Positions 26,331 to 37,400 of a DNA stretch of 64,000 nucleotides are shown here, one piece after another. The notes beneath the pieces are model-generated. The model searched no databases. It worked only from the letters and a program-made list of their open reading frames with translations, and was not told the origin of the DNA. The DNA is from Cliona cf. orientalis (taxonomy: Eukaryota; Porifera; Demospongiae; Clionaida; Clionaidae), in the NCBI GenBank assembly GCA_963930775.1, contig OZ005696.1, positions 9,230,980 through 9,294,979 on the forward strand, written 5' to 3'. Position 1 is the first letter of the stretch, and the number at the start of each line of letters is the position of its first letter. Position numbers and translations under genes: made by a program.

Positions 26331-28112
26331 CTGTAGCCTCAGTATCCCCCAATTTAGTGAATGGGGCATACAGGGTTTCGGGTTACAAGATTCCTACAAT
26401 TTTCAGTTGTGTTTTTTGTCACTGTGTGACAGTTGGCTGCAGTGTTGTGTGTATCAACATGTGCACGTACATTGCGTTATACTATCAGTGCAAGCTATAG
26501 AACAATGCGGTACTTGTTTAGAGTACTACATGTGTATGTATGTACATGTAGCGACCCCCTAACACATGTCATCCATCCACGTCCGTGTACGCGTATATAC
26601 ATGCATTGTGTATGTTCAATCTAGAAAGTTTTGATGTTGTGTCTGTATAAAGTCTCCCCAGCCAGCCCTTTAAGCATCAAAATTTAATAGCCAATGAAAC
26701 TAGTGATGTAGCTACAGTGTAGACTCTTCCACAGTGTTGTAATAATGAAAATATTTCTGTATAATATGATAGTTAGTACATATTTCTTGTCCTTGCGTAT
26801 AGTTTCATTACTCTCTTCCTCCATCTTCCTCCCTCAGGGCTCAAATGGCAACAACCTTCATCTCTTAGCTGCTGTTGCTACCCCTGACGGCTCCACCACT
26901 GTCATTGACGGTCAGGTTCAGATGGACTCCCTACAGGACGTCAGTGGGGACCTCACCCTGCTGCAGACGCCCGTCGTGACCGTCGACCAACTCACAGCCG
27001 CCGCCGCGGCCGGAAATGCCCCCGTTGGTGTCATCAATCAGCCATCGCAGCAAAACGGCGACGGCGCTGCAGTCCCAGAGCCCGAGCGCCCCTATCCGTG
27101 TGAGGTGTGCGGTCGAAAATTCATCAGGTCCACTCACCTTCGTAGACACATGAGGATCCACACGGGGGAGAAGCCGTTCGCTTGTCACATCTGCGGGCGA
27201 CGGTACGCTAGAGGTGACTATCTCCGGGCGCACATACAGGCTCACAGGAGGGATAAGATCCACAAGTGCAAGCACTGCGGCGATGTATTTCGGGATCTCA
27301 CTCGATTCGCCGACCACTGTCGAGTCTTGCATAAAGATATGGACGATGAGCATGGAAATCCGAAGCCACCTCCGGAGAATAGCCCACCCCCTCCGCCGAT
27401 CTCCACCGTGCTTGGAGACTTTCTAACTGCTGAGTCGGCGGAAGAGATTACGGTAGTTCCCTCATCCATCACGATAGCATCGGAGCAGAACACTGTGGCT
27501 ACCCCTATGATGATTGCCAATCCCTCGAACCAAAATGTCCCAATAACGCTCATCAACTTGGCTGATAGCCAGGACGAGTTGATCATATCCTCCCTCCACC
27601 ATGCTCCGCACCCTCCTGCAAGCTCCACCCACCACCTCATCCACGCCCCTCCTCCTCTTCCTACTGCTAGCTCCACCCACCACCTCGTCCATGCTCCGCC
27701 CCTTCCTGCTAGCTCTGCCCACGGCCACCACCTTATTCATGGCCACGCCCTCCAACAACAACCGCAGCCGCAACAGCCTCAGCAACACCATCACCAACTT
27801 CCCACATCAATGCAGGCGCCACAGACGATGACATCACATGAAATGCAATTGGCCCACCTCCAGCAGACCCTCGGCGCCGGAGGGACACACCCACCCACGA
27901 CCGATCACCATCAATTCTTGATCCCGAATAACGTCCCGGAATCGGCCAATGAGGTTACTGTCGTCAGTCAGCTGTCGAAGGCTGCGGCCGCAGCGGCAGC
28001 AACAGGTAGCATGCCCTCCTCCTATATAGACCCCATCACGCAGTACATCATCTCCAACGGCAACGCCAATAATAGCAACACCCTTCCTTCTACCCACCCA
28101 TCTCTGCATTAA
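24341..28112 (+). CDS. C2H2 zinc-finger transcription factor with six fingers, 762 aa
   Basis: Exons 24341..24428, 25345..26270 and 26838..28112 join in frame. The protein starts [12 protein letters not shown], which resembles a SNAG repressor motif (MPRxFLV) seen in Snail, Gfi and Ovo proteins. Exon 2 holds a Gly run and three C2H2 fingers ([24 protein letters not shown]). Exon 3 holds three more ([24 protein letters not shown]) with a TGEKP linker after the first. The C-terminal half is low complexity, with repeated ASSTHHL(I/V)HAPP units and Pro-, Gln- and Ala-rich runs. It probably binds DNA and regulates transcription in the nucleus. No orthologue was recognised, so no symbol is given. 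Confidence 0.88.
26289..26327 (+). repeat. (CT)n microsatellite
   Basis: A CT run of about 40 bp lies just after the donor of exon 2 of the zinc-finger gene. Confidence 0.85.
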
Positions 28113-29042
28113 CTATTAATTAACTAGGGACTGCCCCCTTTCACTACTGACGCATCCTCACACTCTAATAATTTTGCCTCATTAGACAGGGACACCCCCT
28201 TTATTACCACGTTTATAACTAACCAATAATAATTATTGTAAAACCACTACATACCACCACCTACACAGATTTTAAAAGATAGGGCTATTTTTCTTCGTAA
28301 GCTTTTGTATAATAGATTTATAAGTGAACTTTAACCCTGTAGACTGGGGTCTAATAAATTTAAGTGACTATATACAATAATTATTGTGTACCTGTAATAC
28401 TTTTTTGTGTGTATGTGTATACACCACTGTTATAATAATTATGGACTAGATTGAATTTTTTTTTTTTGACTTTACTTTCGTATTTGTATATACAGCATGA
28501 TAAATTTTTTTATTTGTGTGAAAAATTGATATTATTTTCTTCCAATAATAATATTCTTCTGTGAACCAAAATAGACGTGTACTCTCTCTCTACCTGCACA
28601 ACACTATAATTGATTATCGTTTGAGGGAAAAAAAAAAAGATTACTGCGATGACAGAAAACACAGGTAACAGTAACTTGACTCTACAAAAAAAATTGCCGT
28701 GTATAGGTGGTGACACAGTGTATATAGGTGCATATAGGTATAATATTATTATAGCGTGTCTTGAACAGAAAAGTCAAAATTATTATTGGGAGTTAAAAAC
28801 CACGAAAACTGTAGTCAGGCCAAGCCTTGCGTAATAGTAGTGGGGTATGACTGACAAAAAATTAAATCTTTTTGAAAGAAGAAAGACAGTGTGCGTGCAC
28901 GTGCATATAAATGGAATGAGATGAATATTTATGAATGAATTTACACGAATGAGGTGTGGCCATTGGTGCTAAACCACACCCACTTCCCTTCTTCTCTATT
29001 ATTAACTCTTGTTGCCAAAAATAGTATCAAAAAATTATTTTT
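28113..29042. other. Convergent 3' flanks of the zinc-finger and polyhomeotic genes
   Basis: AT-rich, with poly-A and poly-T stretches and several AATAAA-like motifs (for example aataaa at 28353). No gene was seen. Confidence 0.5.
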
Positions 29043-31663
29043 TTAGTCTTCAACGTCCCCTTCCTCCATAATTTTTACAGCATTGACGTTTTCGATGATT
29101 TTCAACGTTGGACCGAGTCGCAGCTTGAGCGTCATCAGGAGGTGGTGGTCCTTCACGAGACTAAGAGCCTTCCCATCGATTTCGTGCTCCACGAAACGAT
29201 CGAGGTACGCCTCGTAACCGAGATGGGTGAGAAACTCACCAACGTCATCCACCGTCCAAGAATGGAGGGGGGCTCCAGTGGGATGAGTGTAGGCTGTGGG
29301 GAGGGGGGGGGGGGAGAGAGAGAGGAGAAAGGAATGATTTTAATTAACTGAATGGAATTGATTGCATAGCTATGCATGGAAGACACACAAGGATTCACAC
29401 ACTTACGTTCAAGAATGATCGATGAATTGTGATGGCTCTCTTTCTTTGTGACTTGGGGTGAGTTATTTTGCTTCCTCGGTGTCCGCTTGCCTCTCTTCCC
29501 TCGAGGCTGCAAATAACATCACAACAACAACAAAAAACATCACAAACCACAACTTTCAAGTAGCAACAATCAACACAAAAAAGGTGAAACATAAGCTACC
29601 TAGATCATCTACAGCTGCCTCCCCCCCCCCCCCCCCCCCCGATCATTTTTGTTTCACCAAACGAGGAAATAGAATGTGATATTATAATAAGCAAGGAACT
29701 CACTGTTTTGGGTGTGGCAGTTGTGTCACTAGAAGCTCCGCCCCCATGATCAGGGGTGTTGGCGTTGCCACTGCTATAGTAGGCCATCTTACGTCTACGC
29801 TGGTCTCGAATCTTCTGAGCCTGAAGGGTGGAGCACAATAATAGTAATATTATGTGGACATGATTTATTTTGGATAAAGTAACTCCCTTCCATATACGTA
29901 CATGTACATGTGCACCTCTCTCCCCTCTCCCCCTCCCTCCCTCTCTCCCTCCCTCCCTCTCTCTCTTTCCCTCTCTCTCCGTTTGTTTTCCAGTGGCTGA
30001 ATCAACAGTGCAACTTAATTGGCTGTCACTTGCATGCCACATCAAACACTGCGCTGGCATTTGTACAGTTGAACAGCACACACAAGAGACTTAGCAACAT
30101 GTTTATTTAAGGCACTTTCACAACATTTTCATGCCACGAAAAACTAACAAAAGGGCGGGGCTATGTAGTTATAAGCACCCTTACAAATGCACACACATAC
30201 ATGTATATAAGCTAAAATAGAGCTAAACTACATGTAGGTATGAAATTATTATTATAATATTATTATTATGATAGCATGGTAATACTACTGTCAATGTACA
30301 TATATAACACACAGAATCATAATAGAGTGTACAATGCTCTGGTACACCTTCTTTCACATACCACTAAAAACATACTATTTTCAATATGCATGTATGTATG
30401 TATGTATCTATGTATGTATGTACTTTTGGTACCAGGTAAGCAGTTGTATGGGTGCACTGTGGTTTGGGGAATACTGTTCACTTTCACTTAATTAGAGCAG
30501 AGGAAAGCACCTGGTGGCGATTATTTGTATACACCAACAAAACTAATTCACTTTCAAGTCTAAAAGTTATGAAGTTATGATTCGTCACCCACTCTCAGGA
30601 TCGAACACAACATTATTGTGGTAAATTTTTTATGATAGTACGTAACGGTACTCGATATGGTGGGAAAGATGACATAATTATTACGTAACTTACAAGACTC
30701 ATAAACACTTTAATCTCACACCAAGACAAAAAAACTACTCCACGAAATAAAATTACATCAGACGTACGTTTTACACTAGCTCACCTTTGAGGCCCCACCC
30801 CTCAGGTGTCTCGATTTTGGATTCAGCAGTCCCTCTCTGATTGACTTGGCGATTCCCTGAGGGTCCCGGCCGTAGGGGTAGTATCGCTTCTCCGCACTGT
30901 ACCGCTTACAACACGTGATGGAGCAGAACCGTCTAGAAGGAGGGAGGAAGCTCTCTCGGTCGCCGATGATGTGACAGAACTCGCACTTTAGCTGGCCGGG
31001 CTGAAGCTCCTCTTCTTCTTCTTCTTCATCCTCGTCGTCCGGCGAGCCTTTAGCCGACCCACCGTTGCTATGGGGACCGGTGGGCGTGGCAGAGTGGGTG
31101 TGGTTTCTTGTGCGCTTCGGTGGTGGTGGTTTCTCTTTGCCGTAGTCTTCGGGAACGAATGAGAGATGGCCATTTTGCTACAGAAATAAGGAACATTGTG
31201 GAGGAATAGCATAGTTTAATTCAGCACCTGGTTAAGTTAATATAGGATTTAGTACACAATGCATTATGTAACCAAGTCACATGACAATAGTACAGTACAA
31301 AAAGGCACTGTGAGAATGAAGGTCTCTATTATAGTCAAATATTATTAGACAGTAGACTGGGAATAAGCTACCTTACATACTTACGACTTTTCCAGGAACC
31401 ATGATTGTACATGGACATACTACAATACTATGCATGCACAATTCCTGTTTTAATTTGATTGTGATCTCATTGAGGGGGGAATACATCAACTGACGTATTA
31501 ATCTTTTTATGTATATACATGTGGTGGTCAGTGGACTCACAGGGAAGGGACTTTTGCTGTCCTCGATGACAAAGCCATCAACAACGTGGTAGGCCTTCTC
31601 TGAACTCTCGTCCTTGTCCAAGATACTCACCCCTTCAGGAGAACTGGTCTCCATTAGCAACAA
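29043..31663 (-). CDS. PHC: Polyhomeotic-like Polycomb protein (HD1-like, FCS zinc finger, SAM), 327 aa
   Basis: Exons (complement) 31541..31663, 30785..31177, 29704..29820, 29407..29506 and 29043..29293 join in frame. The N-terminal part reads AYHVVDGFVIEDSKSPFP, matching the PHC HD1 motif (HVIEGFVIQE..PFPV). An acidic run precedes an FCS-type zinc finger, KCEFCHIIG ... RRFCSITCCKRY, the hallmark of polyhomeotic and related proteins. The last exon encodes a SAM domain (SWTVDDVGEFLTHLGY to the end). PHC proteins are PRC1 subunits that polymerise through SAM to compact chromatin. It is much shorter than vertebrate PHC (about 1,000 aa), lacking the long Gln/Ser-rich N-terminus unless upstream exons were missed. 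SFMBT or L3MBTL relatives are less likely, because no MBT repeats are present. Confidence 0.85.
29621..29640. repeat. Poly-C tract in a polyhomeotic intron
   Basis: A run of about 20 C lies within the intron between 29,506 and 29,704. Confidence 0.9.
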
Positions 31664-32957
31664 CTAGACTGTGAGGAGAGGGAAGGAGAGAGAGAGAGAG
31701 GGAAAACGTACATCGAATAACTCAATAGAGAGATAGGAAGCATTGACCCACTGTTCTAGCACAACCAACCCTCGTTAGCTACAGGAACTCTTATTCTTCC
31801 CCCAAACGACAAGAGTACACTAATTCCATAACATCATAATCCCTTCCTCACCACACGTGAACCACAGCGACAACACGCATACATGTACATGCAAACTGTC
31901 TTGCCATGCACACTGATACACACACAACATACATACATACACCTATTAGTAATAATATGGGAAGTTAGCTAGAACTGCACATACAGTACGTACAGGTATT
32001 GTGCTATGAGTGTCCGAGGACACGTGGTTTTTATAAGACTGAAAGCAAATAGACAACTCAACAGAACATACGTACATGTATATGTAGACATACGCTGCCG
32101 CATATATACATGCATGCATGTATTAATACACATGTACTAAGTATAGGCAATGTTATATATACGACCACCTACATAGGTATCAATACAACACATGTAGCTA
32201 GCTACAAGCATGGCGTGGTGCTCTGTACAACAGCATCGTCGAATGACGGTGAAGATAGGCTTGGATAAGCATGCGAGTTTGTACGACACTGTCCAAAAAA
32301 ATACCTATAGACGTACCTCCTTGTGTATTCAATTTTACATTGGGTCAGTACAGGGTAGACACATACGTACATACACACTTTGACTGATACATACGAAGTC
32401 TACTTGAGGGAGAAAGAGAGCGAGAGAGAGATCCAAATGGTTGGATATTCTGATTTTTCTCCACCAAGTGGCCTTAAACTAACACTTAATTAGAGAGCTC
32501 ACCACATACAATGCTAATTAGTAGAGTGGACACAAGTGCAATAGGCCACATAAACACTATTTATGGCACAATTGAAGTTCACATACACCACTCCTCTAGA
32601 GGAGGTCCAGAAATCGCGCCAGAACCGCGTAATTCTGTACATGACGCCGCCATTTGCAACGTACAGTAGTTCTAGTGCAATTGGGGCTCGTTCACTTACC
32701 CGATCGAAGCGCTGGGAGCCGCAAAAGACGAAGAGAGAGCGTCCCTCACTTTTCGCAAGGATGACCCTGGGCCATTACACACACAAGAATGCAATCCAGC
32801 CTGGGAGGAACTGAGCATGCCCAGTGAGCCGCTAAGGGGCGTGGTTTCTACTTTATTGGCAGGGGCTCACCCAGTGACCATCCAGGCAAAGGGTCAAAGT
32901 TCAAAAACAAAACGACCGAAAAACAAGGACGTTTCGAGCTTCAACAAAGCTTTCAGA
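31664..32957. promoter_or_regulatory. Divergent interval between polyhomeotic-like and COX6A-like genes
   Basis: No coding exon was found. The final 400 bp (about 32,555-32,957) recur at about 44,395-44,782 in front of the second COX6A copy, so they are probably the COX6A promoter and 5' UTR, copied with the gene. Confidence 0.5.
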
Positions 32958-34185
32958 ATGGCTACTAGCTATTCTAGACTGCTGTCGGCCGCTAGGAGAG
33001 GCTGTAAGTTTAATAGGTCGGTTTCCAAGCAGGTGCACATTTTTGAATTTTTGTGTTTCTGATGACAGTGAGACCTTTGAGTCGCCTTTGGAGCAGTTTT
33101 CGCCAGCAGATGGCCGAGGAGGAGGCACATGCAACCCGTACCATGGTCAACTGGAGGAGAGTGGTATGTAGAGTATGGCTAGTACACTATAATTTGGATA
33201 AATTTCCAACTTTCATTGCAGTCCCTATTTGTGTGCATCCCAGCTGTGTCCTATCTCACATGGAAGCATGTCATCGGTAAGTTCTTAAACATATTCAATC
33301 ATCCATGATTGATGGTGAATATATTAAGTGATGCTTTTGTTTGCTGTGTAGTTGGTGAAGAGCATCACGTTGACCGGGAGTGGATACCATATCCTTACTT
33401 GAGAATTAGAAACAAGGTATATACAGTGATAAGGCAAGGTTGAGCAGACAATGTATAACAACAGCATCCTGTAGCTAAAGTCACAAGTGTCGACCTTACC
33501 CGGAAAATATTCCCGTCATGGTGAAAAGTTTGAATCAGTTCCTTCATAAATCTTATATGCTACTTTAAATACCCTATTATGTATTGTGCTGTTTCATTTC
33601 AGCCGTATCCATGGGGAGATGGAGACACTACACTGTTTCACAATCCTCGCACAAACCTGGGCCCTGAGAAGGAAGAGAGAGATGCACCTCCAAAGACAAG
33701 GACAGGATTAAAGGTGAGAGAGGGGGGAGGGAGGGGGAGAGAACGGCTATGATATTATGATGTACCTTCCACTTTTGTTGGCAGTCTCGTATCCAAGAGT
33801 GGTGGTTGGCTAACCTCCATGAGGATCCTGAAGAGAGAGACCAGGAGAGGTGGGACCACTTGGCCAAGATGCAGAAGAGAAGACAAGACTAGTAAGCAAT
33901 CACAACATTGCCACTAGCACAATGTCATAGAATTTGAAACCCTCCCCCTCCCCTACCCCGAGATATTGACCATCAGTTACATCCAGTACGTAGCGAGGCA
34001 TTGGAGGTGATTTCTCCTATGTAGAATATTATGCACTTTATCTTTTCTTCTATAAAACCTCCTCATACAGCTTGGCGAAGAAGGCCAAGGCGATCGACAA
34101 GCCAGTCCCACTCCAACCCATGAACCTCATACTGGAGATCAAGTACACACCTGTCAACAAAATTGACTCAGAGATGGAAAACTAA
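32958..34185 (+). CDS. COX6A: Cytochrome c oxidase subunit 6A-like protein with C-terminal extension, 197 aa
   Basis: Exons 32958..33003, 33069..33163, 33222..33276, 33352..33416, 33603..33713, 33785..33891 and 34071..34185 are all in phase. The N-terminus is Arg/Ser rich with no acidic residues (MATSYSRLLSAARRG), typical of a mitochondrial presequence. A single membrane helix (SLFVCIPAVSYLTW) is followed by WIPYPYLRIRNKPYPWGDGD and TLFHNPR, the COX6A signature. COX6A is a small inner-membrane subunit of complex IV. Normal COX6A proteins end soon after the HNP motif (about 110 aa). Here three more exons add roughly 80 residues, a charged helical stretch (SRIQEWWLANLHEDPEER...) ending in MNLILEIKYTPVNKIDSEMEN-like sequence. 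The gene converges on the death-domain GTPase gene 290 bp away. Confidence 0.88.
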
Positions 34186-34298
34186 TCCAAAGTTAATGTT
34201 AATATTATAACATATAATATTGTAATAATTATTATGCTATTACATATCAGATTCTATTGGTGACGATATCAGATTCTGTGAATAATTGTTATTATTGT

Positions 34299-34324
34299 GG
34301 GGGGGGGGGGGGGGGGGGGGGGGG
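34299..34324. repeat. Poly-G tract (26 G)
   Basis: A run of G lies in the short intergenic space between the COX6A-like gene and the death-domain GTPase gene A. Confidence 0.9.
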
Positions 34325-34476
34325 TAAAGGCAAATCCATTATCAATATAGTACACAGAATTTTAATGGGTAAGTAGCAATATGATAATAATATAAGAAAG
34401 AAAATACAATGATATTGTCATAATTATTTTGGAGAGTGAAAACAAAAATTAGAATGTTATGCAGAAAATTACAATT

Positions 34477-37400
34477 CTAAGCAGGAAGTTCCTCGGCTAG
34501 TTGTGCATATCCAACCATGGGTGACTTGAGAGCGTTGGCCACAGCTGCCCACGAGGGCTTGGGCTTCCCATTGTTCAACCAGTACTCCAGCATGGCAGTG
34601 AGGCAGTCGTCCGGATCCTGGCTGTTGTTCTTCTTGATAGCGTTGAGTGTGCCGACTGAGATACCCAGTTTGAGGCCAATGTTGAACCACTTCACCCTGG
34701 CCTCCCACACTGCCTCCAGAACATCACCAAGATGGTCTATGGTGAGCTTTCCTGCAAGGTAAAGGATTTGAAAATCTTCAAGTCACTAATGTCGTGAAAT
34801 CCTACCATCAACAGTAGAAATGTAATTATTTCTTACCAGCAGCAACGGCAGTTTGTGAAGGTGATGCTCCTGGACTACCAGTAGATGCTCCTTGACCTTT
34901 AGAAACTGACTCCCCTAAAGAGAATGATTGTCTATTATACTACATCTTAAGAGAGAGCTTTAGAGATACCATAAATGTTGTCAAAAGCATAACTTGATAT
35001 ACATCTCTAGAAGCATACCTTTTTGGCCAAGCCAGAGCTTGTGCTGCTCTGTCATTTCACTGTAGACTCGGCAGTCACTAGTGCAGATCAAAAGTCTTCC
35101 ATTTTCTGAAATGATAGCTGGGTGAAGGTCGCCATGCTTCTTGCAAGGAAAGGCAATTTCGGGAATCGAATTGTTGTAGTTCAGTTTTTGCGATGCCTTT
35201 CGTATCCCTGTGAGGATCGTCTCATGAATCAATGGACATACTTCTTCGTAGATTCGTTGAATTCCATCAGCACTGGCATCCTCGGAAGGCTCAAGCTCAA
35301 CAATAACGTGAAAATGTGAGGAAAATGGATCGGTTATTATCACGCAGCCTGGAGTTTTTCCAGGAAGGGCAAATTGAACTCGATTGCGTGAAACTTGCAC
35401 AGGGTAGCCGTCCTCTTCAAGAAGCTCCCACTTGGCTTCAGTGATGAGAGAAGCAAGGAGAAAGCAGTAAACTCCAAGCTTGGGGCCGTCTCGACCAAAG
35501 TAGAAGAGAAGAGCGGGGATGACTAGCGATGAAGCACCTGCCACAAGACGTGGTATGCCTTGTTTCCTCAGGAGGCAGGGCATGAGATACTCACCTTTCC
35601 CAACCTCCGCCATGATCCTCAGGTGCTTGAGGACCAAGATCAGCTGCTCCTTCATGAAAAGCTTAGGGATGTAATGAGACGAGAATTTTTCGAGTATCTC
35701 CGCCGTCACAATTCCACATTTCACGAATTTCTCGAGTGTTCCAAGAAGACCACTGGTAGACTTTGCTTGTAGTGATAGACTGTGCACCACAAGCTCAGTG
35801 ATTTTGTCGAGGATGGCCTGGGAATCGATGAACACGACATTCGGAAGAACTTCTTCATAGTAGAAGATCAGCTTCAGCCCATGAAGGTACTTCAATGCTG
35901 CCTCAAAAGATTCTCGTGTGAAATTGTAGGTAGCTGCTACTTCAAAGCACTCTTCTTTGCTCATCACCGATTTTCGTTGCTCCTTGGCCATTCGCTGAAA
36001 GGCCATTTCTAGGGGGAAGTATCGAAGTGGAATTTTGACTGGTTTCACTTTGTGCAATTCTTCCATCGCTTTCTGTCTCAAAATAGAAACAACCTTCTCA
36101 TCTTCCTTTCCAGGATTTTTGGCATTGATAGCAAGAAGCAGGGAATCCCCTTGGACAATATTCACCACCATCTCCCGAGGTATTATGCTTCGAAGCTTTT
36201 TCTCCTTCATTTCTATGCTCTCCTGTGGGCACTCGTGTGCGAGGTCTTTGTGTGTGCCCACAAATGCAATCTTTGGACATGTATTGCGATCACAGGTTGA
36301 TCGTATCACCCTCATGCAGTGGCGAAGCGTATCCAAGTGTGTAAAAGGTGAATTGAATGGCTCTCCAATGCGTTCTCCACGGCCATAGTACTCCACCAGC
36401 GGATAGCTATCTAAGGGCTCATTGAGCTTCACTATCAGCATGCCAAGCATGGTGTTTTTGACAAACACAGGGAGGACTTCGTGAAACATAGGCTGGCCTC
36501 CTGTATCATCAACATCAAGCAATTCTTCATTGTTAAGATCTGATTTTCTCTTTGCTCCTGCCTGCATTCGACTCAGGTACTGCCTCTTCATAGCACGACG
36601 AACACTCCATGTTTCCTCTCTTCGTAAAGCATCTACTTTGACAGCTGATGATGGCTGCCTCGTGGTTTCCTTCTGACTAGGAGATAAAGAACTAGCTAAA
36701 CTGTTCAAGTCATCCTTAGTCTCAGCTTGGGTAGAGGGTTTAGCAACAGCTCCACTATCGTTTGACACCTCAGCTGTTGCTACAAGCATGTCAGAATAGT
36801 GGTCATCGGTGATTCGTATGAAGTGGTCGTCGCTCACTCCTGCCTTACAATGAGCTACAGCTCTCACAGGCTTCTTTGCACATGGAGTGCTTTCTCGTAT
36901 CGATGGAGGATCTTCCTTGAGGAAAGCTGCAAGGACGTGTGTTTTTCCTGATCCTCCCACCCCTAAGAGTAAGGCACTGCCATTTCGTAACAACACTTCA
37001 CCCTCCATCATGGCTGCATCAAAGCACTGCTGGGTTTTCTCACTAACTGTAATAAATTTACATAATCGGTAAGGGTCACTGGTATTACATGTACAGTATT
37101 GCCAATCGATAAAGAGCATAGTTCTCACGCACACTTAGTCTCGTCCCCAGACCCCACCCCCAAAAGGAGGAAAGGGTCTGGTACATACCAAGCGCTTTTT
37201 GGGGCACATAGGATGCAGCATATTATGTGATCGTCATGACAATGCATCGTTTTGGCATGGCAACGCATCAATGGCTCTCACGTGCAGCAATAGTAGTTGG
37301 CTATCGTGCTGTATGTAATGATAATCACGTGCAAGACACATGGCGTGACAGAATTCAGATATGCCACATCAGCGAGCCCCAGAAAGCGCTCAATATGTAC

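Noticed and set aside
34469..34708. Alternative frame over the gene A C-terminal death domain
   Set aside because: The other frame (34,477-34,751) matches the death domains at 46,557 and 54,256 and joins in phase.
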